Shown here: positions 14,372 to 21,695 of the stretch, piece by piece | How the letters are laid out: the number at the start of each line of letters is the position of its first letter | How positions within the stretch are numbered: position 1 is the first letter of the stretch | Source: Methanocorpusculaceae archaeon UBA456 | Lineage (GTDB): Archaea; Halobacteriota; Methanomicrobia; Methanomicrobiales; Methanocorpusculaceae | Reading direction: 5' to 3' | Assembly: GCA_002496395.1 (NCBI GenBank) | Contig: DAJQ01000044.1 | Span: forward strand, 36,807 to 58,501 | DNA: 21,695 bases | The notes under the pieces: generated by a model | The model's input: the letters and a program-made list of their open reading frames with translations, nothing else | Told to the model about the DNA's origin: nothing | Database searches by the model: none | Translations under genes and position numbers: made by a program

Positions 14372-15319
14372 TCAATTCTTTGAAACCGGATAATTCGTGA
14401 TGATCAGCTCGTTGATTGCACCTCTGCCCGCACCATTCGAATTGATCATCCGGGTTGCAGGTACCCGTTCAATGGTGAAGCCGGAATAGAGATCATCAAA
14501 GAAACAATCCTCGGGATCGGTATTTTTGGGATCCGAATTGGAGAGCATGACTTTAGCTCCTTTTGCATCAAGTTCCCGGAAAAAGTCGGCGAGCCTTATC
14601 TGGTCGTCTTCGTCAAATCCGTCCTTTGCATATGAGGTGAATACGGCAGTCTTCTCGTTGAGCGGGCGGTAGGGGGGATCGAAATAGACGAATGTCTTCT
14701 CATCCACGACGTCCCGGCAGCTGGAAAAGTCACCCTGCCGGATGCTGGTATTCCGGAGGAGTGTCTGTACATTTCGCAGGTTCTCTGCATTCAGGATATC
14801 GGGGTTTTTGTACTTCCCAAAGGGAACATTGAACCCGCCTTTCTGGTTCACCCGGAAAAGTCCGTTGAAACAGGTGCGGTTTAAAAAGATAACCCATGCC
14901 GCACGAGTGATCCAGTCCGGGTTGTATCCTTCAAACGATATCTCAGAGAGCTGCCTGTTGAAGCGGTCCCGGATATCGTAATAAAAGGCTTTTCTCTCCT
15001 CCTCGTCACGTGTGTAATACTCAGATTTCAGGTGTTCCAGTTGTCCGATCAACGCCTCTGCATCTTTCTGAATGACGCTATAACAGAGGATCAGTTCGCA
15101 GTTGATGTCCAAGAGATATGACTGTCCTATGGTATGATGCTCGTGCAGGGCAAAGAAGAGCGCCCCTCCGCCGATGAAAGGCTCGACATACGTGGTGATC
15201 TCCCCGGTGGCAATCCCTGATGGAAGGCGGCGGATGAGTTCGGGTAGAAGCTGTGTTTTGCCACCCGCCCATTTAAGGAACGGGTGCGCCTGTCCGGGTG
15301 TTCGTTTTGGTCTGGGCAT
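14372..15319 (-). CDS. dam: DNA adenine methyltransferase, Dam/D12 class
   Basis: An N6-adenine methyltransferase of the alpha class, 315 residues. Motif X is FLKWAGGKTQL (residues 14-24), motif I is EPFIGGGALF (46-55) and motif IV is DPPY (214-217). This order and the flanking sequences match the Dam/M.DpnII group, which usually methylates GATC; the target here is inference. No partner nuclease lies beside it, so it is an orphan methyltransferase with possible roles in repair, regulation or self-protection. It is convergent with the ATP synthase operon, only 26 bases from the end of the mini-protein gene. AGGAG at 15331-15335 precedes the start. Confidence 0.9.
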   Translation of the reverse strand: MPRPKRTPGQAHPFLKWAGGKTQLLPELIRRLPSGIATGEITTYVEPFIGGGALFFALHEHHTIGQSYLLDINCELILCYSVIQKDAEALIGQLEHLKSEYYTRDEEERKAFYYDIRDRFNRQLSEISFEGYNPDWITRAAWVIFLNRTCFNGLFRVNQKGGFNVPFGKYKNPDILNAENLRNVQTLLRNTSIRQGDFSSCRDVVDEKTFVYFDPPYRPLNEKTAVFTSYAKDGFDEDDQIRLADFFRELDAKGAKVMLSNSDPKNTDPEDCFFDDLYSGFTIERVPATRMINSNGAGRGAINELIITNYPVSKN

Positions 15320-15463
15320 GGTGTTTTTCTCTCCTGGGTGGCTGTTCTGCTCCCTGTGTTATCTGTATGTCTGGAAAACAAAAAAAGTCACCAGATTGAG
15401 ATCAGGGCTCCAGCCTCAGGGCTGATGGATCATAGTGTCTGTTGAGGGTTTATACAGAGGCTG

Positions 15464-15489
15464 CCGGGGGGGGCTTGCCGCCCCGCCGG
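15464..15489. terminator. GC-rich hairpin downstream of M3 peptidase
   Basis: The arms CCGG at 15464-15467 and CCGG at 15486-15489 pair, as do GGGGC at 15470-15474 and GCCCC at 15480-15484, leaving a five-base loop and a small internal mismatch: nine G-C pairs in total. It lies between dam and the M3 peptidase gene, downstream of the latter. There is no T-run after it on either strand, so a classical terminator role is unproven; an mRNA 3'-end stabiliser is equally possible. Confidence 0.4.
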
Positions 15490-15500
15490 TTGTGATTACA

Positions 15501-15542
15501 ATCTGATTTCTGGAACCTTAAAGGACTGAATCAGATATTCAG
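15501..15542. repeat. Overlapping inverted repeats near M3 peptidase 3' end
   Basis: ATCTGATT at 15501-15508 is a perfect inverted match to AATCAGAT at 15529-15536. A second palindrome, CTGAAT (15526-15531) with ATTCAG (15537-15542), shares part of the same bases, so the two stems would be mutually exclusive in RNA. The region is just past the stop codon of the M3 peptidase gene. Confidence 0.4.
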
Positions 15543-15550
15543 GATACAGG

Positions 15551-17632
15551 TCACTTTTCTATCCCAAGAAACCTATACAGCGGCTCAATCCCCGGCTCTT
15601 CCCCGAGGAAGTCTGTCAGGAGTACCATGCCGTCTGCCATATTGCCTCTCTCAAGAACAGTTCTCCGGTATGTCATTCCGGTTGTCCGGTTTGTCATGCC
15701 GTCCTCAGCGAAACGGTCAACGATGTTCATCGCATACACTTTTGACCAGAGGTACCCGTAGACCCCTGCATCGTATCCCCCCATAAGGTGGCTGAAGCTG
15801 GCCGGCTGTTGTGTTCCTTCTATTGCGGGTATCCCTCGTAGCTCTTCATGCAGCTCCTCGTAGATCAGGACGGTGTCAACGGGCCCTTCTGTAGAGTGAT
15901 AGTTCATATCCTGGAGGGAATTGAGAAGTAGTGAGGAGAATGAGTATCCCTTCCCAAAATCTTTCGAGGCGATGACCCGGTCCCGAAGGTCCGGAGGTAT
16001 CGTCTTATTGTGATCTGTATAATGGCCGGAGATCGAGTCCATGATGGCAGGATCATATATCCATTCTTCGAATGCCTGGGATGGGGTTTCTGCGAAGTCC
16101 CACTCGACCTCGAAGCCTGAGAGTGTGCCATATGGTGCACGGGTGAGAAGGTTATGCTGGGCATGTCCCATCTCGTGGAATAAGGTCCAGATTTCTTCCA
16201 TTGTTAACAGGGTAGGCTTGCCCTCCTGTGGGGGGTTGAAGTTTCCGACGATCGCCGCAACCGGTTCTGCATACCCTTCTTCAGTCAGCCTTCCGCTTAC
16301 AAGGCCAAAAATGATGAAATGATTGTACTTGCCCTCACGTGGATAGAGATCAAGATAGAGGTGGCCAATTGCAGTTCCATCTGCCTCATCGCTGATGTGG
16401 AAGAGCCGGACATCGGGATGCCATACTGCTGGATCGTCCACTTCCTCAACGGTTATCCCATAGAGGGATTCATAGATTTCAAACAATCCATCCAGTACCC
16501 GGTCAAGGGGGAAGTACTCTTTCACCTCATCCTTGCTGTACCCGTACTCTTCGGTTTTGTAGATCTCGGTGAGGTAGGTAATATCCCAATGATCGAGTGA
16601 TTCTGCATCCGGATCAATCCGCTGTTTGATAGTTAGAAGGGTGGCAAATTCAGCTTCCCTTTTCTCCCTGAAGGGATCCTTTAGATCATTGAGGAATGCC
16701 ATCACCGAGTCCGCATCTCCTGCCATCCGCCCGTCGATCTGGTAGTCTGCCCAGGTATCATAGCCGAGTTCACGGGCAACCTTCTGGCGAAGCTGGATGG
16801 CTTCTTCAAGAAGCGGGATGTTTTTGTCTCCCTGCATGGCATTGTCAGCAGCAAGCATCCGCTTTCGCGTTTCACTCTCATCCGCATAGCTCATTACTGC
16901 GATATAATCGGGATAGCTTGTCGTGACACGATAATCTCCCGTTTCTGTCCGGGAAAATCCCGCCAATGCAGATGGAGGGAGGCCGCGGAGTTCGTCTTCT
17001 GAGAAGAGAAGGGTTGTAGTATCACTGTTGAGGTTAGCGTTGTACTCTGCCTCAAGTGCAGCAATCCGGTTTTTCATCCCGATGACCTGCTCAAGCCGTT
17101 CGTCATCGAGGTGGAGCCCCTGCTTCTCGAATTTTCTCAAAATAACATCCCGCAGTCGCCTCTCATCGGCTGTTCGTGGTACCTGATCTGCGAATGCATC
17201 GTAGAGATCCCGTCGTGCATAGGTCTCTGTTGTGAATATCGACATGGCTTCCTCGATGGCCATCCCCTCCTCCCGAACCATTGCATCGGGATGGACATAT
17301 CCCATCAATTGCATGGGATAGACGGCATCAGTATAATCGGTGATGACGGTGTCAAAAGCAAGGACGGTATTCTCAAATGTCCGATCATTGCGAGGGATCT
17401 CTGCGATTTCATCGAATCCGGCTCGTGCCCTGTCTTCTGCTTCTGCATAGAGGAGGGGGATCTCGCCCGGAGCATAGTCAGCCTTCATCGGCTGATCTGT
17501 CTGGGTGGTTGGAATCTGGGGCTCTTTGTTATCAAGGCAGCCTGCTGTCCCAACAAGTGCACAGAGGATTAGAAGGAGAGAGATTACGGTGAACAGCTGT
17601 CCGGGGGATCGTATGGGAATCATGGTCTTCAT
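15551..17632 (-). CDS. M3 family oligopeptidase, exported lipoprotein
   Basis: A 693-residue zinc metallopeptidase of the thimet oligopeptidase/Dcp family. The active site is HEMGH at 486-490, and the third zinc ligand is E515 in WDFAETPSQ, 25 residues later as expected. The family's C-terminal substrate-binding region (FSHLMGGYDAGVYGYLWSKVYA) is present. The N-terminus has a basic start, a hydrophobic helix (FTVISLLLILCALVG) and a lipobox ending TAGC, followed by a Thr/Pro/Gln-rich linker, so the enzyme is probably lipid-anchored outside the cell. It would cut short peptides at the cell surface. It is divergent from the M50 protease across about 230 bases. ATG 17623 (Met4) is an alternative start. 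Confidence 0.9.
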   Translation of the reverse strand: MKTMIPIRSPGQLFTVISLLLILCALVGTAGCLDNKEPQIPTTQTDQPMKADYAPGEIPLLYAEAEDRARAGFDEIAEIPRNDRTFENTVLAFDTVITDYTDAVYPMQLMGYVHPDAMVREEGMAIEEAMSIFTTETYARRDLYDAFADQVPRTADERRLRDVILRKFEKQGLHLDDERLEQVIGMKNRIAALEAEYNANLNSDTTTLLFSEDELRGLPPSALAGFSRTETGDYRVTTSYPDYIAVMSYADESETRKRMLAADNAMQGDKNIPLLEEAIQLRQKVARELGYDTWADYQIDGRMAGDADSVMAFLNDLKDPFREKREAEFATLLTIKQRIDPDAESLDHWDITYLTEIYKTEEYGYSKDEVKEYFPLDRVLDGLFEIYESLYGITVEEVDDPAVWHPDVRLFHISDEADGTAIGHLYLDLYPREGKYNHFIIFGLVSGRLTEEGYAEPVAAIVGNFNPPQEGKPTLLTMEEIWTLFHEMGHAQHNLLTRAPYGTLSGFEVEWDFAETPSQAFEEWIYDPAIMDSISGHYTDHNKTIPPDLRDRVIASKDFGKGYSFSSLLLNSLQDMNYHSTEGPVDTVLIYEELHEELRGIPAIEGTQQPASFSHLMGGYDAGVYGYLWSKVYAMNIVDRFAEDGMTNRTTGMTYRRTVLERGNMADGMVLLTDFLGEEPGIEPLYRFLGIEK

Positions 17633-17860
17633 TCCGAATTGTTAACGCTGATGAGTTATTTTGCAGAGGAAGGAGAAAAGATGATCCACATATCTTCCTT
17701 GATGAGAGTCCCCTTCTCTCTTCTGCACGCTCCCTGCTCTTCTCTTTCCGGGAAAAAATCCGGTTGGCAGGATAATTCAGGTGAATGGTTGATTGGATGA
17801 TCGAAGGGGGAATGATCTGAATGAGAAACCCTATCTCTTCATGCAACAGAGATATACAGT

Positions 17861-18481
17861 ATGTTGGAACGTATCTCGACACGTGAGCGCAAGGATCTCG
17901 GCATCGCCTGGCTTGCGCTTGCTCTGGCGTTCACCCTTGCGCTCGTCGGCGGATTCTCGGCAACCGGGGTGCATCTTGGAACCGCCGCCCTCCTCTTCCT
18001 CCTCTCGCTGATCACCGTCGGGGTAGGTTTTGTGCTCCATGAGCTTGCCCATAAGTTCACGGCGATGCGGTATGGGTACTGGGCAGAGTTTCAGAAAGAT
18101 AACCAGATGCTCCTCGTTGCAGTAGCAATCGCTGCCCTTGTCGGGGTCGTCTTTGCCGCACCCGGTGCCACCATGATCTATGGCCCCACACTCTCAAAGA
18201 AAGAGAACGGGGTGATCTCGGTTGCCGGGCCGGTGACAAACCTCCTCCTTGCAATCCCCTTCGGCCTGCTCGTGATCGGGGGAATGATGTTTGATCTGGG
18301 GTGGTTTGTGATCCTCGTCGGAGCAGTCGGCGTCAAGATCAACGCGATGCTCGCCGCATTCAATATGCTCCCAATCGGGCCGCTTGATGGGAAGAAAGTC
18401 CTCGCATGGAATCCTGTGATCTTTGTTGCGATGATCGGAGTATCGTTTGCGCTGCTGTTTGGGGCGCTCTTTTATCTCTGA
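17861..18481 (+). CDS. M50 (site-2-protease-like) membrane metalloprotease
   Basis: A 206-residue polytopic membrane protein with the zinc-binding HELAH motif at residues 60-64 in the second hydrophobic segment, and a third-ligand motif NMLPIGPLDGKKV with D176 in a later helix. This pairing defines M50 proteases that cleave within or near the membrane. The protein lacks PDZ or CBS domains, as in minimal archaeal members. About six hydrophobic segments are visible (near residues 14-31, 40-59, 88-104, 120-139, 145-170 and 186-206). The substrate is unknown; the divergent neighbour is an exported peptidase but a link is unproven. No strong ribosome site precedes the ATG. Confidence 0.85.
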   Translation: MLERISTRERKDLGIAWLALALAFTLALVGGFSATGVHLGTAALLFLLSLITVGVGFVLHELAHKFTAMRYGYWAEFQKDNQMLLVAVAIAALVGVVFAAPGATMIYGPTLSKKENGVISVAGPVTNLLLAIPFGLLVIGGMMFDLGWFVILVGAVGVKINAMLAAFNMLPIGPLDGKKVLAWNPVIFVAMIGVSFALLFGALFYL

Positions 18482-18584
18482 TTATGCGGGGTTAGGGGTG
18501 TGGAGATTTCCCCCTCTTCTTGATTTTATTTAATGGATTTAATTGATCTAATGATAATGTGGCTGATATAAAAGGCATCTGTCT

Positions 18585-18926
18585 TCAAATCCAAATCACC
18601 TCATCAATAACGACCGGTCGGATTCTGGAGTCGAGTGCATGTTCTGCGATAAGCTCGACGTTTTTGCCGAAAATATCCTCAAGATAAAAAATACATTGCA
18701 TGAATGTACGGAAACGCTCTTTATTCTCTTCAAAAGAGACCAGAAGATCGATATCACTCATCTCACCGGCTTCATCCCGTGCATATGATCCAAATAATCC
18801 GATCTTTGTTATGCCAAATCGTCTCTGAAGTGTTGGCATCTCTTGTTTCAGCCTGTTTATAATATCTCTTTGACGGAGGGATCGCATTCCCCTCTTTTCA
18901 ATTGCATTCATTGCCATATTCCCCAC
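18585..18926 (-). CDS. MNT-type minimal nucleotidyltransferase, possible orphan antitoxin
   Basis: A 113-residue minimal nucleotidyltransferase. The signature GS-x10-D-x-D is intact (G46-S47, then D58 and D60, within FGSYARDEAGEMSDIDLLV), with a later acidic strand (VELIAE) as the third metal ligand. This is the MntA/MNT family, which usually acts as antitoxin to a HEPN RNase by AMPylating or otherwise modifying it. No HEPN gene is adjacent here: downstream is a convergent M50 protease and upstream is an unrelated-looking helical protein with no R-x4-H motif. The long frame begins at GTG 18926; ATG 18917 and ATG 18911 are alternatives. Confidence 0.85.
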   Translation of the reverse strand: MGNMAMNAIEKRGMRSLRQRDIINRLKQEMPTLQRRFGITKIGLFGSYARDEAGEMSDIDLLVSFEENKERFRTFMQCIFYLEDIFGKNVELIAEHALDSRIRPVVIDEVIWI

Positions 18927-19079
18927 GATGAAGAGATGCGTATTCTATGGTTAAGAAATGATCGAGATTTGCCTTTGGTATTTATACTCGGGTCTGATCT
19001 GTATCATCATCAGACTTCTAAATTGGATGGGAGCAGAAACACAATAGAATGTTCCGCCTCTGCCATACAAGATGAATTA

Positions 19080-19625
19080 TCAAATCCCCTTCTGTTCCAT
19101 CCAATCCCTGAGGAGCCTTCTTTCATCCGGGTCGGATACCTTCTTCTCCCATTCTTCTATAACCGTTTCGATGAAATCAGTGATTCCATCCGGGAGTTCG
19201 TCAAGAATATCAGCATGAGAATCGGTCTGGATGTGCCAGAGGCCGAGGATGATGCCTTTGCAGTACTCCCGTCCCGATTCTGTCATTCCCCTCTCACAAT
19301 ATGTTCTGAGTTCAAGCATGTACTCCTCAAGGATCTCCTCGATCATCTCGTATGCCCCTTCAGAGGGATAGAGATATGATCCATCCCGCTGTCTCCCTGA
19401 AGACTCCCATACGTCCTCTCTCTCTATAGCTTTAATCTCTGAGGAGAGGGCATCTGCAACCAAATCGGCCTGCACGCTCTCAAGAAGTGCTCTGGCGTAC
19501 TTTTCAGCACGGGGAGCCAGTGAGGGATCTTCCTGTATTAGCTGGTAGAGGACAGTCCGGGCTCTCTCTCCATCGAGGGTGTTGAGGAGGGATGTTTTGG
19601 CCTGTGTTTTTCTGGTGTGTGCCAT
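19080..19625 (-). CDS. Hypothetical helical protein
   Basis: A 181-residue acidic protein I do not recognise. It looks entirely alpha-helical and soluble: an N-terminal basic tail (MAHTRKTQAK), a helix pair around ARTVLYQLIQEDPSLAPRAE, then Glu-rich amphipathic helices (YEMIEEILEEYMLELRTYCE). There are two Cys but no metal-binding pattern, no membrane segment and no HEPN RNase motif. A perfect TTTATATA box lies 84-91 bases upstream, so it is probably transcribed from its own promoter. The MNT nucleotidyltransferase follows on the same strand after about 150 bases, and the two might share a transcript. Confidence 0.6.
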   Translation of the reverse strand: MAHTRKTQAKTSLLNTLDGERARTVLYQLIQEDPSLAPRAEKYARALLESVQADLVADALSSEIKAIEREDVWESSGRQRDGSYLYPSEGAYEMIEEILEEYMLELRTYCERGMTESGREYCKGIILGLWHIQTDSHADILDELPDGITDFIETVIEEWEKKVSDPDERRLLRDWMEQKGI

Positions 19626-19934
19626 TCATTTTTGGTATGGACTTTGAAAAGGATGAATCTGTTCATCTCTGTTCGATTGGTACAGGTTTACAGACTTTAA
19701 GAATCTAATATATAAATTTTTGGTGAAATCCTGGTAAGGATTCCAGAAGTCACACAACCGCTCTACCGTCATAGGGCTTGTGGATATACTGGCATATACA
19801 ACTCTGTGGTTTTCAACCTGAGTCTGATCATGTGTTCTCCCGGTTCCTTTGATCATCACAGATCCCTATTCAACAGGATTGACCAAAGATACAATGGGAT
19901 AACTATATTCTCCCGAAGCAATAACAGGAGTGTA
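19626..19934. other. Intergenic region between two divergent genes
   Basis: About 309 bases with no gene I can support. It is AT-rich around 19680-19720, where the TATA box for the minus-strand gene lies. Near the other end, ACTATATT at about 19902-19909 could be a TATA box for the VapB-like antitoxin. Open frames crossing the region run through the promoter and lack credible protein features. Confidence 0.5.
19709..19716 (-). promoter_or_regulatory. Archaeal TATA box for the helical hypothetical gene
   Basis: On the minus strand this reads TTTATATA, the archaeal consensus octamer, preceded by an A-rich run (CCAAAAA) that fits a BRE. Transcription would begin about 25 bases downstream, near 19685-19690, giving a leader of about 60 bases before the ATG at 19625. 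Confidence 0.55.
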
Positions 19935-20141
19935 ATGAATGACATCCAATATGTGTATGATGCCAGCGGCCACAAAAAAAGTGTCATCATTCCAATAGAA
20001 CTCTGGGAACAGACGCTTCAACTCCAGAAACCCCGGATCTCACCCTGCAATCCTGAGGAGTGCTATGGAATTTACCGTGACACTATAAAAAATCCGGATG
20101 AGGTCGCCCGGTCACTTCGGAGAGAATGGATGCGCCTATGA
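19935..20141 (+). CDS. vapB: VapB-like antitoxin
   Basis: A 68-residue small protein directly upstream of a PIN toxin. It starts with a short beta-type segment (IQYVYDASGHKKSVIIPIELWEQTL), similar to the N-terminal dimer strand of Phd/RelB-like antitoxins, and ends in a charged tail (DEVARSLRREWMRL) that could bind the toxin. The start at ATG 19935 is supported by AGGAGTG at 19926-19932; the frame is open further upstream to 19806. Its stop overlaps the toxin start (ATGA). The assignment rests on position and size more than on sequence. Confidence 0.7.
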   Translation: MNDIQYVYDASGHKKSVIIPIELWEQTLQLQKPRISPCNPEECYGIYRDTIKNPDEVARSLRREWMRL

Positions 20142-20524
20142 CATCGTATCTAATCGATACAAATATTCTTATTTATTATCTGGCTGGCGGTCTTCCAGAT
20201 GAAGAGAGATCGTTTATCGAGAGAGTCATTCTGGAATCCTTTAATATTTCAATAATAACCCGAATAGAGCTTCTTGGATGGAAAGGGCACACTCCTGAAG
20301 GTCTGGAAAAAGCAAAGAAGCTACTTGATTGTGCACGGTGCCTTCCTTTGACAGTTGCAATTGCAGAGAGCACCATCGATATCCGAAGCGATGCCAATAT
20401 CTCACTTCCTGATGCCGTTATCGCTGCATCTGCTTTATCACTGAATGCAACTCTAATCACCAGGAATGTAAAAGATTTTCATGATGTTCCGGGTTTGGTT
20501 GTTTATAACCCATTTTCCAAATAA
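20138..20524 (+). CDS. vapC: VapC-like PIN domain toxin RNase
   Basis: A 128-residue PIN domain protein. The four acidic residues that bind Mg/Mn for RNA cleavage are visible: D7 (YLIDTNILIYY), E44 (TRIELLGW), D92 (SLPDAVIAASA) and D113 (NVKDF). This is the typical VapC layout and length. VapC toxins cleave tRNA or rRNA and are held inactive by the cognate antitoxin. I chose ATG 20138, which overlaps the antitoxin stop, because family members begin two to six residues before the first Asp; ATG 20126 is in frame. It is convergent with the iron-sulfur flavoprotein gene, 58 bases away. Confidence 0.88.
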   Translation: MTSYLIDTNILIYYLAGGLPDEERSFIERVILESFNISIITRIELLGWKGHTPEGLEKAKKLLDCARCLPLTVAIAESTIDIRSDANISLPDAVIAASALSLNATLITRNVKDFHDVPGLVVYNPFSK

Positions 20525-20582
20525 CCATTTTTGCCCGGAAACGTCATCTAATGGTCTTAAAGATGCGAATAGCCGCCTCCCC

Positions 20583-21185
20583 TCACTTCTTACTCTTAAA
20601 TCCCCCCAACTCTCCCACCACCTTCCCCCCTCTCTTCTTCGCATCCTCAAGCGCTGTCGGATGCCCCTGGATTCCTTTGTATTCATCCATATTGTTTGCG
20701 ATGATATTGTCTGTATATTCAAACCCGATGTCATTGAAGAATGCGGTGATCACAGGGTATGCCCCGTCAAAGACATGATCCCAGTTCTGGCCGGCGGTTG
20801 AGATGAAGAAGCCCTTGTGCCGTTTGATATGGTCATAGTCGAAGTAGAGATCCTTTAAGATGAACTTCCTTGCCCAGTAGACCTGCCCCCGGTCGATGAG
20901 AGCCTTCAGTTCAGCTGTAATCCCCATCGAGTAGATTGGGGAAGCGAGGGCAACGATGTCGGCTGACAGAATCTCGTCAAAGAGCGGGGTTAGATCGTCT
21001 GTTAAGACGCATTTCCCGGTCTTGTGGCAGGCATTGCAACCTTTGCATGAGGTGAATTCGAGGTCGCGGAGGATCACCTTACGGGTCTCTGCACCTGCCT
21101 CCTCCGCACCTGCAAGAAATGCATCGAGAAGCGTCTCGGTATTGCCGCCCTTTCGTGGCGATCCCGAGATCCCAAGGGCTTTCAT
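20583..21185 (-). CDS. Iron-sulfur flavoprotein (Isf family)
   Basis: A 200-residue flavodoxin-fold protein. The N-terminal GISGSPRKGGNTETLL is the FMN phosphate-binding loop of the NADPH-dependent FMN reductase superfamily. C47-x2-C50-x2-C53-x5-C59 (SCKGCNACHKTGKC) is the compact 4Fe-4S motif of Isf from methanogens, which transfers electrons from ferredoxin and may reduce O2 or peroxide. The ASPIYSMGIT segment is also family-typical. I chose ATG 21185, with GGAG at 21193-21196; an ATG at 21218, overlapping the previous stop codon (TGATG) and preceded by a G-rich run, is a plausible alternative that adds 11 residues. It is the downstream member of a tandem pair. Confidence 0.88.
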   Translation of the reverse strand: MKALGISGSPRKGGNTETLLDAFLAGAEEAGAETRKVILRDLEFTSCKGCNACHKTGKCVLTDDLTPLFDEILSADIVALASPIYSMGITAELKALIDRGQVYWARKFILKDLYFDYDHIKRHKGFFISTAGQNWDHVFDGAYPVITAFFNDIGFEYTDNIIANNMDEYKGIQGHPTALEDAKKRGGKVVGELGGFKSKK

Positions 21186-21217
21186 AACATCACTCCGTTC
21201 ATGCACTTGTTCTCCCA

Positions 21218-21695
21218 TCAAACACGCTCCCCCTTCATCTCCCGCATCGTCGCGATCACCTCATCTGCAAGCGCCACCGCATCCTTCTGTGCGGTCGGGT
21301 GATCGTTGATCGCTCCCTTCTCATCGACATTATTCACCATCAGGTAGCGGATATCCTTGTTCTTCACATCGATGACATTGAAGAGGCATTTGACTGATGG
21401 AATCGCAGCATCAAAGACATAATCCCAGTCCTGGCCCGCCGATGCAAGGAAGATTCCAATCCGCTTCCCTTTCCGTTCAAGAGGCACAACCGGCAGCTTC
21501 AGGACATATTTCCGTGATCTGAAGACCTGTGCCCGGTCGATGAGTGCTTTTGGCTGTGCCGCAATTCCCATGCAGAAGATCGGCGAGGAGAGGATGATGA
21601 TATCGGCTTCGATGATCTTTGGCTCGACCCAGACAAGATCATCCTTCTGGATACAGGTATTCAGCTTCTCGCAGGCATTGCAGCCTTTGCAGGGG
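21218..21695 (-). CDS. Iron-sulfur flavoprotein (Isf family), partial
   Basis: The C-terminal 158 residues or so of a second Isf paralogue; its N-terminus with the FMN loop lies beyond the window. The 4Fe-4S motif is visible at the very edge (CKGCNACEKLNTC, C-x2-C-x2-C-x5-C), followed by the flavodoxin-like IIILSSPIFCMGIAAQPKALIDR segment. It is clearly related to the downstream gene (both have SAGQ/TAGQ then WD-x-VFD-A and a late HPTA segment) but diverged. The stop overlaps a possible start of the next gene, so the two are probably one operon from a tandem duplication. Confidence 0.85.
   Translation of the reverse strand, partial: PCKGCNACEKLNTCIQKDDLVWVEPKIIEADIIILSSPIFCMGIAAQPKALIDRAQVFRSRKYVLKLPVVPLERKGKRIGIFLASAGQDWDYVFDAAIPSVKCLFNVIDVKNKDIRYLMVNNVDEKGAINDHPTAQKDAVALADEVIATMREMKGERV

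Noticed and set aside
18843..19379. 178-codon plus-strand frame
   Set aside because: It is mostly antisense to the 181-residue helical protein and the start of the MNT gene, and its sequence has the composition of a shadow frame.
19626..19859. 77-codon minus-strand frame ending exactly before the helical hypothetical gene
   Set aside because: It runs through the best TATA box in the region and has no domain-like sequence, so the neat junction is probably chance.
1..21695. CRISPR array, tRNA or rRNA genes, insertion sequence
   Set aside because: I found no regularly spaced short repeats, no tRNA-like T-loop or anticodon arm pattern, no rRNA sequence and no transposase in any frame.

Overview
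This window reads as chromosomal DNA of a euryarchaeal methanogen, most likely of the order Methanomicrobiales. The evidence is a complete archaeal A-type ATP synthase operon in the methanogen gene order (H-I-K-E-C-F-A-B-D), two iron-sulfur flavoproteins of the type common in methanogens, archaeal TATA-like boxes, and a peptidase with an archaeal-style lipoprotein signal. No methanogenesis enzyme lies in the window, so the order-level call is inference.

Layout. 1-1126 (+): an orphan JAB/MPN-like protein and a 59-residue conserved-looking small protein. 1127-3054 (-): a compact type II restriction-modification pair, an XcyI-like endonuclease and an SPPY-type DNA methyltransferase, possibly specific for CCCGGG. 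3200-4486 (-): glucokinase followed by an AroQ-type chorismate mutase. 4604-14345 (+): the ATP synthase operon, nine recognised subunits packed with overlaps or near-zero gaps, ending in an unlabelled 36-codon membrane mini-protein. 14372-15319 (-): a Dam-like adenine methyltransferase converging on the operon. 15551-17632 (-): a lipoprotein M3 oligopeptidase, divergent from a membrane M50 metalloprotease (17861-18481, +). 18585-19625 (-): a lone MNT-type nucleotidyltransferase and an unrecognised helical protein behind a strong TATA box. 19935-20524 (+): a VapBC-type toxin-antitoxin pair. 20583-21695 (-): two tandem iron-sulfur flavoproteins, the upstream one cut by the window edge.

The most interesting content is in the ATP synthase. 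The rotor subunit K is a fusion of six hairpins (12 predicted membrane helices) with only five ion-binding glutamates. Hairpin 1 lacks the Glu and the helix-1 Gln, and hairpin 6 lacks the Thr-Gln...Tyr partner residues, so all missing ligands fall at the junction between one K copy and the next. Hairpins 2-6 have an exact 240-bp period with near-identical DNA blocks. The central-stalk subunit C carries an unusual N-terminal membrane helix, catalytic subunit A has a Ser-to-Ala change in its P-loop, and a 36-residue hydrophobic peptide with a good Shine-Dalgarno closes the operon. The ligand set suggests sodium coupling, but that is inference.
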